Part shown: positions 1 through 9,828 of the stretch, one piece after another
Numbering within the stretch: the stretch's first letter is position 1
How the letters are laid out: each line of letters begins with the position of its first letter
Assembly: GCA_903840165.1 (NCBI GenBank)
Contig: CAIMEY010000073.1
Span: 1-64,000 of the forward strand
Reading direction: 5' to 3'
DNA length: 64,000 nt
Source of the DNA: an uncultured Myxococcales bacterium
GTDB lineage: Bacteria > Myxococcota_A > UBA9042
Notes under the pieces: model-generated
Seen by the model: only the letters and a program-made list of their open reading frames with translations
The model's database searches: none
Told to the model about the DNA's origin: nothing
Made by a program: the position numbers and the translations under genes

Positions 1-1343
1 GACTCGGTGCAAGTGTCTGGACCATCAGCAATCAACACGATGTGGCGGTTCTTGCCATTGAGGGCACCGCTGTACGCGGTTGTGAAGAAGGTGACTGCAT
101 TGTCAATGGCTTGCCAGATTGGCGCACGGCCCACGCCTTTGACGCGCACCTTGGAATCCAGGCCGTGCTTGAGCCACTCCTTAAAGTGGTGGCCGTCGTC
201 CATGGGGCCAAACGCTGCAGTCTCAAGGGGTTGCGCGGTCGGACCGGCAAACGTGTCGTCGGCTGGGTCATCCGAACCGATGCAGCTTCCGCCGCCCGGG
301 CACGCGTCACTGGTGCCGGCGCACTTCTGGCCGGTCGCGGTGCCGCCTACGCACTTGAAGCCGTCGCTGGACACGACGTGCAGGCCCTGTTCGTCGAAGT
401 ACCACGCCAGGGCGTAGTCTTGATCGTTGAGCTGCGAGACAAACTCCGACAAGGCATCGACGCGGTTACCAAAGAAGTCCGAGGCGACTTCCTTGAGATC
501 GTTGGCGATGTGCAGGCCTTGGTCGTTGCTGTCCTCGAGCAACGTCGGCGCCTGCGTGCAAGCACCACCCTTGCAATCCGAGGTCGCGGCGTTATCGCAT
601 GCCTCGTTGGCATTGGCGCCACCGACGCAACGGTAGGAACCGTCGACAAAGCCACTGGTTGAGCCGCTGTGATCCACCAAGATGCCGACATAGACGCGCG
701 AGCTTGGATCGTCAGGATGGCAGCGCGGGCTGGTCTTGGCGTAGTTCACCGCGGCCGCCTGCAGCGTGGTCGCGTTGTCCGAGCAGTCCGGCGTGTCATT
801 CGTGCCATTGGGGCGTTCGCGGAAGCACTTGGCGTTGAGCGTGAAGTAACCGGGCGAAACGGTGGGCGAAACTCCCGTGGAAGCCACGCGATTGAGTTCG
901 ATCAGTTCGCCCGCGGCCACCGACTGGTCGCGGTCGCCCGTGCTGCACGCGCGCTTGGCCGAGCCGATGGACACAAAGTTCATCGTCAGTTCAAAGCCGT
1001 TGGCGGTCAGGGGCTGTCCCGAACTGTCCAGGTTCTGCCCGGCCACCGGCGTGGGCGTGCCGGACGAGTTGTCCATGACGGTCGCGCCGCAGACGCGCGT
1101 GATCGTCTTGCCGTCGTCGGCCACCCGAGCGGGGAAGGCACTGATCACCTGAACGGCGGCAAACTTCTGATCTGGCAAGCTAAATTTGGCCGTTGAGTCA
1201 CAGGATGCGAGACCGCCAGCAGCGGCCCAACCCGTAGCGGCGATCGCGAGCAGCAAGCCCGACGGCAGCCACAGGGCCCCAGAACGGCTCCGCAGGCCCA
1301 TTTTGGCCATGCCACTGTGCGGTGAATTGGGCTGGTAATCCAT
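1..1343 (-). CDS. vWA-domain lipoprotein, partial (3' end outside window)
   Basis: The minus strand stays open from the ATG at 1343 to the window edge, giving 447 residues with no stop. The N-terminus has a basic stretch, a hydrophobic segment and a lipobox-like LASC near residue 48, so a lipoprotein is likely. Around residue 220 the segment VGILVDHSGSTSG carries a MIDAS-like DxSGS motif, and near the cut end HIVLIADGPDTC fits the later strand of a von Willebrand A fold. Two short Cys-containing inserts (CVGGANANEACDNA and CVGGTATGQKCAG) resemble each other. Internal Met residues 12 and 15 are alternative starts with a more usual signal-peptide length. The ligand and role are unknown. The next gene is divergent. 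Confidence 0.8.
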   Translation of the reverse strand, partial: MDYQPNSPHSGMAKMGLRSRSGALWLPSGLLLAIAATGWAAAGGLASCDSTAKFSLPDQKFAAVQVISAFPARVADDGKTITRVCGATVMDNSSGTPTPVAGQNLDSSGQPLTANGFELTMNFVSIGSAKRACSTGDRDQSVAAGELIELNRVASTGVSPTVSPGYFTLNAKCFRERPNGTNDTPDCSDNATTLQAAAVNYAKTSPRCHPDDPSSRVYVGILVDHSGSTSGFVDGSYRCVGGANANEACDNAATSDCKGGACTQAPTLLEDSNDQGLHIANDLKEVASDFFGNRVDALSEFVSQLNDQDYALAWYFDEQGLHVVSSDGFKCVGGTATGQKCAGTSDACPGGGSCIGSDDPADDTFAGPTAQPLETAAFGPMDDGHHFKEWLKHGLDSKVRVKGVGRAPIWQAIDNAVTFFTTAYSGALNGKNRHIVLIADGPDTCTE

Positions 1344-2311
1344 GCGTCTCCAAGCTCGATCGGGCAATCGGAAAGGGGTCCAAAGGGGTCCACGTAGCGT
1401 TACAAGCCGTGTCGGCGCTGGCGATCGTGCAGCCGTCAATGACGCCGATCCTAGGGTCCAACACGGGCCGCCAGGCAATTTGGGCCCGTCCGCGACGCCT
1501 TTCCGATGATCCGGTGGAGCGCTGGCGGGGGAGCAAATGCTTGGGAAGCTACGCTTAGTTTCAATAGGTTCCAGGTTCTTGGTTCCAGACTTGCGACGCG
1601 CAGCCGCAGTCAGAGCCGGTCAATGTTTCCGGTAGCGCCCTGGCAAGTCAAGATGCTGGCCTGCTGAGCGAGCGGAAAATCGGGATTTGGGTGCTAAAGC
1701 CAAGGTTGGTGGGCAACCCCGGCCGGGTCGGCGCGTGTTGGCCAATGACCGCACTCGCGGCGCGACGGAGCTGTCTGGGCAAGGGCCCCGGATGCGGCGC
1801 CAGCCCAAGCCGCTGGGCGTGTCGCCGCGCGATCTCAAGGCACAAGGCGGCGGGCAGCCGTGGCGTGGGGGGGGAACAAGGAACTGGCCGTTGCCGCAGA
1901 GCGCCGTTGCGCGTCGAGACTCGTGAAAAATCAACGCTGCGGCTGGGGTTTGCAGGCCACGGGATTGAACGGCGGCAGTTGACGAGGTCGGCGGCTGTCT
2001 TTACAGTTTAGCAATTGCGGCCCGAATCGTGGCGGGCAAGGCTGGTGCCCCTTCTGATTTGGCTCCAATGGCCTCTGGAATCGCCAGGACCTGCTAGGGC
2101 ACCAAGGAAGTGGCGACGGCACCAGAGGGGTGAAAAGGCCTTGAATCCGCGAGCAAATGCACGCGCGTTCTGAGGCGATGGGGCGCAGCAAAGGCGGCCC
2201 GGTGCTCCTCTGAGAGCGGCGACGAAAGGCGGTCAGGGCGCCATCGCAGTCCGAGTGTGAACGTAAGGAATTGGTTTAGTGACGGTTACTTATCGCAAAA
2301 GAGGCTCTAAC
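1344..2311. other. Long intergenic region between divergent genes
   Basis: About 970 bp lie between two divergently transcribed lipoprotein genes. Short open frames on both strands show no recognisable domain, signal peptide or convincing ribosome binding site, so I call none. An imperfect direct repeat of AAAGGGGTCC occurs twice near 1371-1390. A weak sigma-70-like pair, TTGACG at 1979 and TACAGT at 2002 with 17 bp spacing, points toward the downstream gene but lies 300 bp from its start. Confidence 0.5.
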
Positions 2312-4759
2312 ATGACCCGCCTTGCTCCCGGCCTTCTGGTTCTCGCTGTAGCCGCCCTCTCCGCGTGCAGCAGTACCGATCCTTCTGGGTCGGGCAATTC
2401 CACTGCAAATACAGGAAATTCAACGACAAACAGTCAGACCTGTATCAATGCCGGAACCTCCAGTCAGGGCAACCAGATCAGCTGTGCTGCGGCGATCCAC
2501 GTCATCGACAACGTTGATAGCAAAGAGTTGTACGACTCGTCCGGGCCGGTCAGCGTCAAGGTCGGTACCAAGGACGGTGATCTGACCAATTTGGAGTTCA
2601 CGGTGACCAATGGCGCGAGCACCGTGTCTGCCGCGCGGCTGCAAATCGCCTCCATTACCATTGACTATGAGGCCAAATCTCCCAAGGAAGACAAGGACTC
2701 CGGCAGCCTCGCCTATGAGTGCTATGCTGAGGATTTGACGACCCTGTGCGGCAAGGTCAACGGCTCGTGGCCCGCAGTGGTCCCAGCGGGTATGGCCGAC
2801 AACAAGACCTCGGTCGATGCGGTCAAGTTCTACGTGCAGTACAAGCGGTTTGACGCCCTGGATCGCTCGGCGGTGGTGCACATCAAGCTCGCCGGAGACC
2901 CGAAGTACCGCGACAAGAGCTTTGATTTTGCACTGCAAACCAAGCTTGGCAAGCCGTCGATCAGTGTGCCAGGGGAGTTGGACTGGTCCTTTGTCCCGCC
3001 CAAGCAGAGCGTGTCCAACCTGCTCAAAGTAGTGAACTCAGGCGATGCGCCGTTGAATCTGAAAGTCATTGATTTCACAGGCAGTGAAGGCTTCTCCTTT
3101 ACCTTGGACGATGACAAAGCGCAGACCAAGCACCTGCCGGGCAGCAAATACACCCCGGACGCGCCGATCGTCGTACCCGTAGGTGGTACGATCTCGCTGC
3201 ACGTGTCCTTTGCGCCCGCCGACGACAAGCCCAAGTCCGGCGAACTGGTGTTCTACAGCGACGATCCGGCGACGAGCGCCAACGGCGCCAAGACCACGCT
3301 CAAGGCCAACTCCTCGGTTCCTTGCATGATTCTCAACCCACCAACCGCGATCAACTTCGGTGGCGTCAAGGTCGGCGGCTCGCAATCCAAGACCTTGGAA
3401 ATCAGCAACACCTGCACGGCCAAGCTCATCATCAGCAGCATCAGCGCCGATGACGGCACCAATAGCAGTGAGTTTTCAATCGATTGGCAGGCTGCGGTCA
3501 AGGCGGCCACGATCCTCGACGCCAGCAATGCGGCGATCGTGGTGGATGCCAATGACCCGACCATCGGCGGGCCGACGGCTAAGAATCCACTGACGATTCC
3601 GCCCAACCAAAAGTTGATTCTGAGCATTACCTACACGCCCTCGGACGTGACCGCGAAAAACCCGAACAATGTCGATAAGTCGGGCAATATCACCAACCCC
3701 GATACGTACAAGCTCAAGTTGACGGGCAATGACTTTACCTCACCACATAGCGTCACGATTACGGGTATCGGCGTCGAGAGCACTTGCCCGGAGGCCAAGG
3801 TCTCGGTCAAGGAGGGCGAAGAGGTTGTGCCGCAAACGCAATTGCACCTCAAGGGTGACGCCTCGTCGAGCCCCGGCGGCGTGATCAAGAAGTACAAGTG
3901 GACGGTGACGCAGCCCCCGGGTTCCAATCAGCCGCTGCAGCCGAACTTTGCATTTCCTAACCCGTATATTCAGGCCAACACCGCCGGGGAATACACGTTC
4001 TGCCTGGACGTTTGGGATTCCAATGACGTGCAGTCTTGCGCGCCCGGCTGCGTAACGGTCACCGTGGTGCCAAACAATGCGATCCACGTTGAATTGCTTT
4101 GGGATACGCCTGGAGATCCGGACCAAACGGACACGGGCCCAATGGCCGGCGCTGACCTTGACTTGCACTTTGCCAATGAACTCGCCACGGGCCTGGACAT
4201 CGACTGCGACGGCACTGGGGACCCGTGGTTCAATAACCCCTTTGATTGCTTCTGGTTTACGCCGAATCCGAAGTGGGGCAGCTCCATGTCGACCGGCAAT
4301 AGCCCTAGCCTGGACCTCGACGACACCGACGGTGCGGGGCCGGAGAACTTGAACCTGCAAGAGCCTGAAGGTACTGAGAACTTGCCGGCTTATTACTCTG
4401 TTGGCGTCCACTACTGGAATGACCATGGCTTTGGCCCATCGAACGCAACCGTGACGATCTTCTTGCAAGGGGTTGCGGCGGTGAAGTTCAGCGACACCCC
4501 GATGAACCCGCTCGACATGTGGTACGTCGGTCAAATCAACTGGCCAAACAAGCTGGTAGGCGGCAAGCTGCCCCCGGTCAAGCCTTGCTTACAGACGGGC
4601 GATGCCTGCCTCGGGCTGACCGACCCGACCAACCCCAAGGCCGGCAAGATGTGGGATGCAAACGGCCAGGACTTCTGCATTACCCATTGCTACCTGTCGC
4701 AGGCGTTCGTTTCCTCCGTGGGCGGCGGGTCTGCTGCCAACCCGAACTGCAAGCCTTAG
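2312..4759 (+). CDS. ASH/choice-of-anchor-D lipoprotein with YfaP/DUF2135-like C-terminus (paralogue A)
   Basis: This 815-residue lipoprotein starts at ATG 2312; an in-frame GTG at 2279 is less likely because AGAGG precedes the ATG and the signal peptide begins there. The lipobox LSAC puts the lipidated Cys at residue 19. A Ser/Thr/Asn-rich linker follows, then two immunoglobulin-like ASH-type segments (about 208-330 and 340-480), each with the 'I.F..V..G....TL.I.N' pattern. A PKD-like segment (IKKYKWTVTQPPGS) lies near 520-600. The last 200 residues contain VELLWDTPGDPDQTD, ADLDLHF, LDLDDTDGAGPEN and VGVHYWNDHGFG, which resemble the YfaP/DUF2135 family. It is first of three tandem paralogues. 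The function is unknown; a surface-exposed adhesive or structural role is only an inference. Confidence 0.85.
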   Translation: MTRLAPGLLVLAVAALSACSSTDPSGSGNSTANTGNSTTNSQTCINAGTSSQGNQISCAAAIHVIDNVDSKELYDSSGPVSVKVGTKDGDLTNLEFTVTNGASTVSAARLQIASITIDYEAKSPKEDKDSGSLAYECYAEDLTTLCGKVNGSWPAVVPAGMADNKTSVDAVKFYVQYKRFDALDRSAVVHIKLAGDPKYRDKSFDFALQTKLGKPSISVPGELDWSFVPPKQSVSNLLKVVNSGDAPLNLKVIDFTGSEGFSFTLDDDKAQTKHLPGSKYTPDAPIVVPVGGTISLHVSFAPADDKPKSGELVFYSDDPATSANGAKTTLKANSSVPCMILNPPTAINFGGVKVGGSQSKTLEISNTCTAKLIISSISADDGTNSSEFSIDWQAAVKAATILDASNAAIVVDANDPTIGGPTAKNPLTIPPNQKLILSITYTPSDVTAKNPNNVDKSGNITNPDTYKLKLTGNDFTSPHSVTITGIGVESTCPEAKVSVKEGEEVVPQTQLHLKGDASSSPGGVIKKYKWTVTQPPGSNQPLQPNFAFPNPYIQANTAGEYTFCLDVWDSNDVQSCAPGCVTVTVVPNNAIHVELLWDTPGDPDQTDTGPMAGADLDLHFANELATGLDIDCDGTGDPWFNNPFDCFWFTPNPKWGSSMSTGNSPSLDLDDTDGAGPENLNLQEPEGTENLPAYYSVGVHYWNDHGFGPSNATVTIFLQGVAAVKFSDTPMNPLDMWYVGQINWPNKLVGGKLPPVKPCLQTGDACLGLTDPTNPKAGKMWDANGQDFCITHCYLSQAFVSSVGGGSAANPNCKP

Positions 4760-4961
4760 ACCGTAAACGACAAATAGCCGAATATTCACCCAGAACTGAG
4801 GGCCACCGCACGACGCCGCCCAATGACACCAGAGAATCACGCGCAATCTCGGACCGAACTGTCGCAAGGCACTCGAAGTAGAGCGCGCAGCCTTCGCAGA
4901 CCACCCGCGTACTGGGGCGACCACGTTGCCAAGATGGGGCGGGTAATAGGCGGGAAAATAG

Positions 4962-7355
4962 ATGAACTACAGTCAGTTGCAACGATGGGCAGGTGTCAGC
5001 GGCGCGACCTTTGCGCTCCTCACGGCCTTGGCGTGTTCTTCGCCAACCAACGGCACGACCACAGGGCCGGACGGGGGCAGTGGCAGCAGCGATACGTCCG
5101 CGTCGCAAAAATCGTGCAATCACGGGTCAGCTTCTGGAGCCAATGGCGTCGACTACCACGCTGACTTCAAAGTGCAGTACAACGCTCAGGATTACAACGG
5201 TTCTTTGGTCCAGGTGAGCACGGGCGGACTGGCCCTTGGCGGCACCAGCGATGCGGCCTTTGTCATCAAGAACGTCGCGTCATCGGCGACGGCTGCGGAA
5301 TTGCGCATTAGTTCCGTAGAGATGACTTACACGGCCCCTGGCACGGCCGATGACGGCACACCGGCTTTCGAATGCTTGGTCGATGTGGGCGATGGCAAGC
5401 CCGTGCCCTGTGGCAGCGCCAATTTTGGGCTAATCATTCCGCCGGGTTTCGAGTGCGCCTCGGGAGGCACGGACGCCCACAACCAGGTGACGATCCTGGC
5501 CCGCTTCCACAAGCCCAAGGATAGCGTACCGCGCGACGCCATCATCACCGTGAACTACCTGACCGATTACAAGAATCACGCCGGCAAGGCGACCATCGCG
5601 GTCGAAGCCAAGGGCGGTCCGCCCAAGATCCTGATCACGCCGACCAAACTCGATTTCGCTAGCGTGAAGATCGGCGAATCGGCCAGTCAGTCGGCGACGA
5701 TTAACAACGTTGGCCAGGACGATTTGGTGATTAATTCCATTGACTTTGCCCTGAACCAGCCCAAGGTTTTCCAGCTGACCGTGGGCGACAAGACCTACAA
5801 GAGCGGGGCCACGGCGACGATCGACCCGCCGCTGACGATCAAACAAGGCTTAGGCCAAAAGGTCAGCGTGCAGTTCACGGCGGTCGATGCCGCGCCCAAG
5901 GTGAGTCAGTTCGTTGTCCACTCGAACGATCCGAATACGGATTTGACTGCGGCGACTGTCGCGCTGACGGCCAACCAGACCGTCCCCTGCTTGCTGGTCA
6001 CGCCCTACCCGACTGTGGACTTGGGCTACGTGCAGATCGGCACGACGGGAACCAAGTTGGTCAAGCTGTCGTCGTGCGGCACTTCGCCCGTAGAAATAAC
6101 CGGTTTGACGCTGGCGGGTGACTCGACCGACGTGTTTGGCCTGGATTCCAGCAGCATTGCGTCGCTGGGCAGCAATCCCGTTTCGCCAAGCAATACGCTG
6201 GTGATTCAGCCCAATGACCCCGGCGTCTCGCTCAAGGTGAACTGTACGCCGCCGAGCCTGAACCTCGACCCAAGCGGGCAGCCGCTGCCTTTTGAAGCAT
6301 CGCTGACGGTGGCAGATAACACCTTGGTTCAGAACAAGAATCTCAAGATCCTTTGTCGCGGCAGCACCGACTCGTGCCCGACTGCGGTGATCGACCTGCT
6401 CGATGGCGAAGAAATCATTCCGCAAAGCCAATGCCACATGTCGGGCGAGAGCAGCACGGCAGCGACCGCCAACGGCACCATCAAGAGCTACAAATGGACG
6501 GTGCTGAGCCAGCCGGCCGGGGCCGTCGGCTACGGGTTTTTCCCCAATGATCACGCGTCTAAGGTGACCTTTGGCGTACCGACCAACAAGGCCGACGGCA
6601 CTTCGCCCGTGCAGATCAACGTCGCCGGCAAGTACGACTTCAAGCTGACGGTGACCGATGACAAGGGCAACGTCTCCTGCTCGCCGGCCTACGCGGAAGT
6701 CACTGTGGTTCCCGATCAGGCTATTCACGTGCAATTAACCTGGGATACGCCGAACGACACCGACAAGAACGATACCGGCATGGACGCTGGCTCGGACTTA
6801 GACATGCATGTGGTTCATCCCAATGCGTATTTGAGCCAGCTGTGCGTCGACCCGCCCAAGATGTGCGGCAACAAAGCGTGCGCGTGCTTGCCGGATTTGG
6901 ACCAGGATGGCGCGGCAGATCCTTGGTTTAACACGCCTTTTGACTGCTACTGGAACAACCCTGTGCCCAAGTGGGGCAGCCTCAACCTCAATGACGATGA
7001 CGGGACTCTTGACCTCGACGACACCGATGGGTGGGGGCCGGAGAACTTCAGCATCAAGTCGCCGGAAAACAGCACCAAATACGGTGTCGGCGTGCACTAT
7101 TGGGATGATCACGGCTTTGGCGACTCGACGGCCACCGCGATCATTTACGTGCTCGGCGTCGCCAAGGGCACTTTTGTGCAGAAGATGACCCAGTGCGACA
7201 TGTGGTGGGTGACGCAAATTGACTGGCCGTCTGGGGACTTTGTCGATTTCCCTGGGGCCAAGTTCGTGGCGCCTTCAGTCGGCAAGATTACGCCGAAGTA
7301 CTGGGCGGGATTCTCCGGCGGTCTGGGAGCCCCCTGCTTTAAGGGCATGAAATAG
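4962..7355 (+). CDS. ASH/choice-of-anchor-D lipoprotein with YfaP/DUF2135-like C-terminus (paralogue B)
   Basis: This 797-residue protein has the same architecture as its upstream neighbour. The signal peptide ends with LTALAC, so the lipidated Cys is residue 25. ASH-type segments begin near residue 222 (ILITPTKLDFASVKIGE) and 342 (LLVTPYPTVDLGYVQIG). A PKD-like segment (GTIKSYKWTVLSQPAG) and a C-terminal block with VQLTWDTPNDTDKND, SDLDMHVVHP, LDLDDTDGWGPEN and VGVHYWDDHGFG follow. It differs from paralogue A by a Cys-rich insert (CVDPPKMCGNKACAC) just after the DLDMH motif. The gap to A is 202 bp, while the gap to paralogue C is only 32 bp, so B and C are probably co-transcribed. Confidence 0.85.
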   Translation: MNYSQLQRWAGVSGATFALLTALACSSPTNGTTTGPDGGSGSSDTSASQKSCNHGSASGANGVDYHADFKVQYNAQDYNGSLVQVSTGGLALGGTSDAAFVIKNVASSATAAELRISSVEMTYTAPGTADDGTPAFECLVDVGDGKPVPCGSANFGLIIPPGFECASGGTDAHNQVTILARFHKPKDSVPRDAIITVNYLTDYKNHAGKATIAVEAKGGPPKILITPTKLDFASVKIGESASQSATINNVGQDDLVINSIDFALNQPKVFQLTVGDKTYKSGATATIDPPLTIKQGLGQKVSVQFTAVDAAPKVSQFVVHSNDPNTDLTAATVALTANQTVPCLLVTPYPTVDLGYVQIGTTGTKLVKLSSCGTSPVEITGLTLAGDSTDVFGLDSSSIASLGSNPVSPSNTLVIQPNDPGVSLKVNCTPPSLNLDPSGQPLPFEASLTVADNTLVQNKNLKILCRGSTDSCPTAVIDLLDGEEIIPQSQCHMSGESSTAATANGTIKSYKWTVLSQPAGAVGYGFFPNDHASKVTFGVPTNKADGTSPVQINVAGKYDFKLTVTDDKGNVSCSPAYAEVTVVPDQAIHVQLTWDTPNDTDKNDTGMDAGSDLDMHVVHPNAYLSQLCVDPPKMCGNKACACLPDLDQDGAADPWFNTPFDCYWNNPVPKWGSLNLNDDDGTLDLDDTDGWGPENFSIKSPENSTKYGVGVHYWDDHGFGDSTATAIIYVLGVAKGTFVQKMTQCDMWWVTQIDWPSGDFVDFPGAKFVAPSVGKITPKYWAGFSGGLGAPCFKGMK

Positions 7356-7387
7356 CGGTCGTTTTGACCGAACGCGAGGACGGCACC

Positions 7388-9679
7388 GTGAAGCTACAGA
7401 ACGATGGCGCAAGCGCGCTTGGACTCCGTCGCCGCCCCGGTGCTGTGGCCTTGCTCTCGGTCCTCATGGCGATGCCCCTGGCCTGCACGTCGGCCACTAC
7501 CGGCACAACCTGCAATAAATCCAGCCAGATCTCTGCCCAGGCTACCGCTTCTGTCTTGGACAGTGGCGGCAAGGCCTTGGCAGAGCAGTATGCCATTGAC
7601 GGTTCGGTGGCGGCCAAGGCGGAATTGGGCTTTCGCATCGCCAATACGGCATCGGTGAACACCGCGGCGCCATTGACGATTAAGTCAGTCACCTTGGTGG
7701 AGACCGACCTTGAGGGCGGCGCGATCAGCAGTCCCGTGTTCAGCTGCACGGGCGGCACTGGCGATACCGATTGCAGTTCAACCAATTGGCCGGCACTTCT
7801 GCCCGCGGGCTTTGACACCGCCTGCGCGCCAGCAGGAGCCAGCTATGCGTCTGTTCCCCTGACTATTCATTATCTTCGCGGCACCGTGGCCCAGAAGCGC
7901 AAGGTGACGGTGTCCGTCAGCGTCGACGGCGACCCGACCATCAAGAAACCGTTTACATTCACAGTTTTCACCCAGGCAGGCGTACCTCACATGAAGTGCG
8001 CCCCGGAGGAGGTGGATTTTGGCTCGGTGGCCGTGACCGAGACCAACGTGCCGACCCAGCCGGTCAACTGCACCAATACGGGCAACGGCGACTTGATCAT
8101 CGATCAATTGGGGCTATTTTCCTCGAATGGCCTGCCCATCACCGTGACGGCCGAGACGTACACCTTTGAGCCTAGCCAAACTACGCAGGTTTTACAGCCC
8201 GTCCTCACCATCGCGCCGGGCACTTCCCTCAAGATCGTCGCGGCCCTGGGCGCGATCAAGACCGCCAATCCCGGCAGCGCCAGCCTGCAGCTGCATAGCA
8301 ATGACACGGCCAAGGCCAGTCAAATCATTAATTTTAAAGTGAACTCAACCGGCCCGTGCCTGATGGCCGACTGGAAGGACCAGGAGTTGACGACCAATGT
8401 CGGCACCCCCGTTCAGCGCTTGGTCACCTTTTCGAGTTGCGGATCCGAAGCTGCGTCGATCACCGATATCGGCTTTGACGCTGCCTCGGCCGCCGGTTTT
8501 TCGGTGCAATCGGCTGGCGGTTGCTTGGCGGCTGGCGACATGCCGAGCGCGCTCAAGCCCCTGACAATGCCGCCCGGGGCCAGTTGTTCGTTCTACGTCG
8601 TGTTCAGCCCGCCCCAGGCCGTCCAGGGTGCCAAGGGAACCCTTGTGGTGACGTGGAACGGGGACCCACGCAGCTTGTCGGTCAGCGGCAGCGCCACGCA
8701 GAGCGCATGCCCAGTGGCCTGCTTCACCATTTCAGCCGTGGAGCAGATCAGCGGTCAGGTCATCGCCGAGGTGAAGGACGGCGACGCCGTGGTGCCGCAA
8801 ACGGAGCTGACGATGGACCCCAACTGCTCTACGGCGATCGATCCACATGTCGTTAAAACGATACAGTTTTCCATCAAGAACAAGCCCAACGGTTCGTTCA
8901 CGACCTTTCAACCCTCGGCATCGGTGATCAAACTGGGCTCTAATCCGGCACCCAAGGTCAAGTTGGTGGTCAATAACGCCGGCAAGTACACGATCCGCAT
9001 GGACATGAAGGACGAGGCGGGCACCCCGGCCTGCGCGCCGGCCATTCGCGACGTGATCGTGGTGCCTGACGACATGTTACACGTTGAATTGACGTGGGAT
9101 ACGCCCGGCGATCCCACCAAAACGGACACCGGCTTGCTCCCTGGCACCACGACGCCGGTTGGGTCGGACATGGACCTGCACCTCGCGCATCCCGATGCCC
9201 TCAAGGTGACCAAGCCGGCTCAGTACCAAAATGGCAAGGAGGACCCCTTCTTCGTCAAGTGTTACGACTGCTTCACGGTCAACAACGTGACGCAATGGGG
9301 CGATCTGAACTCCAAGGATGATGACGCCCACATCGACCTGGACGACTGGGACGGCTGGGGGCCTGAGAACATCAACATCCACACGCCCGAGGAAAATATC
9401 TTTTATTTCATCGGCGTACACTACTACAACGACAGCAAGTATGGGCCATCGACGCCGCACATCAACGTCTACCTCAACGCCAAGCCCGACCCGTCCCTGT
9501 CCATGGATGGGCCGAGCATGGTAATTCATGACCTCTGGTGTGCCCAACGCGTGTCGGTGTCGACAAAAGCCTTTGCATTTGAACCATGTACGGGTGGGAC
9601 CACACAAAGTGGCGGGCCGTTGATCAAGGCCTACAAGTTCGATACGACCCCTGCCAATGGCTACGCTTGCCCCCCATAA
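7388..9679 (+). CDS. ASH/choice-of-anchor-D lipoprotein with YfaP/DUF2135-like C-terminus (paralogue C)
   Basis: This 763-residue protein starts at GTG 7388, with GAGG about 8 nt upstream; a TTG at 7364 is the alternative. The lipobox MPLAC places the lipidated Cys at residue 33. ASH-type segments are visible from about residue 200 (PEEVDFGSVAVTE) and 320. The C-terminal block has VELTWDTPGDPTKTD, SDMDLHLAHP, IDLDDWDGWGPEN and IGVHYYNDSKYG, so the 'HYWNDHGFG' motif of paralogues A and B has drifted. The PKD-like segment is present but weaker (TIQFSIKNKPNGSF). It sits 32 bp behind paralogue B. A hairpin-like sequence around 9685-9712 follows the stop but has no T-run. Confidence 0.83.
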   Translation: MKLQNDGASALGLRRRPGAVALLSVLMAMPLACTSATTGTTCNKSSQISAQATASVLDSGGKALAEQYAIDGSVAAKAELGFRIANTASVNTAAPLTIKSVTLVETDLEGGAISSPVFSCTGGTGDTDCSSTNWPALLPAGFDTACAPAGASYASVPLTIHYLRGTVAQKRKVTVSVSVDGDPTIKKPFTFTVFTQAGVPHMKCAPEEVDFGSVAVTETNVPTQPVNCTNTGNGDLIIDQLGLFSSNGLPITVTAETYTFEPSQTTQVLQPVLTIAPGTSLKIVAALGAIKTANPGSASLQLHSNDTAKASQIINFKVNSTGPCLMADWKDQELTTNVGTPVQRLVTFSSCGSEAASITDIGFDAASAAGFSVQSAGGCLAAGDMPSALKPLTMPPGASCSFYVVFSPPQAVQGAKGTLVVTWNGDPRSLSVSGSATQSACPVACFTISAVEQISGQVIAEVKDGDAVVPQTELTMDPNCSTAIDPHVVKTIQFSIKNKPNGSFTTFQPSASVIKLGSNPAPKVKLVVNNAGKYTIRMDMKDEAGTPACAPAIRDVIVVPDDMLHVELTWDTPGDPTKTDTGLLPGTTTPVGSDMDLHLAHPDALKVTKPAQYQNGKEDPFFVKCYDCFTVNNVTQWGDLNSKDDDAHIDLDDWDGWGPENINIHTPEENIFYFIGVHYYNDSKYGPSTPHINVYLNAKPDPSLSMDGPSMVIHDLWCAQRVSVSTKAFAFEPCTGGTTQSGGPLIKAYKFDTTPANGYACPP

Positions 9680-9724
9680 TGCGCTGCGATGCGGGAAATT
9701 CCGCAACGCGCATCTAGCAGGCCC

Positions 9725-9754
9725 TTGACTGCACGGAACATTCTGCGGCATTAT
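9725..9754 (+). promoter_or_regulatory. Sigma-70-like promoter for the HU/IHF gene
   Basis: TTGACT at 9725-9730 and CATTAT at 9749-9754 are separated by 18 bp. The pair lies about 75 bp upstream of the ATG of the HU-family gene, in the short gap after paralogue C. This is a consensus match only. Confidence 0.45.
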
Positions 9755-9828
9755 CAGCGCGCCGCCGGCCATTCCGCGCAGCGTGGACCTAGTCGATCAA
9801 CCACCGCACACTCCTGAGGAAGATAACC

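Noticed and set aside
42-1196. Plus-strand open frames across the first 1.2 kb
   Set aside because: They are antisense to the vWA lipoprotein, whose minus-strand frame has signal peptide and MIDAS motif; the plus frames have no domain.
3740-4534. 264-residue minus-strand open frame inside paralogue A
   Set aside because: Antisense shadow of a well-supported gene.
5850-6734. 294-residue minus-strand open frame inside paralogue B
   Set aside because: Antisense shadow in GC-rich coding DNA; no ribosome binding site and Arg/Gly/His-rich composition.
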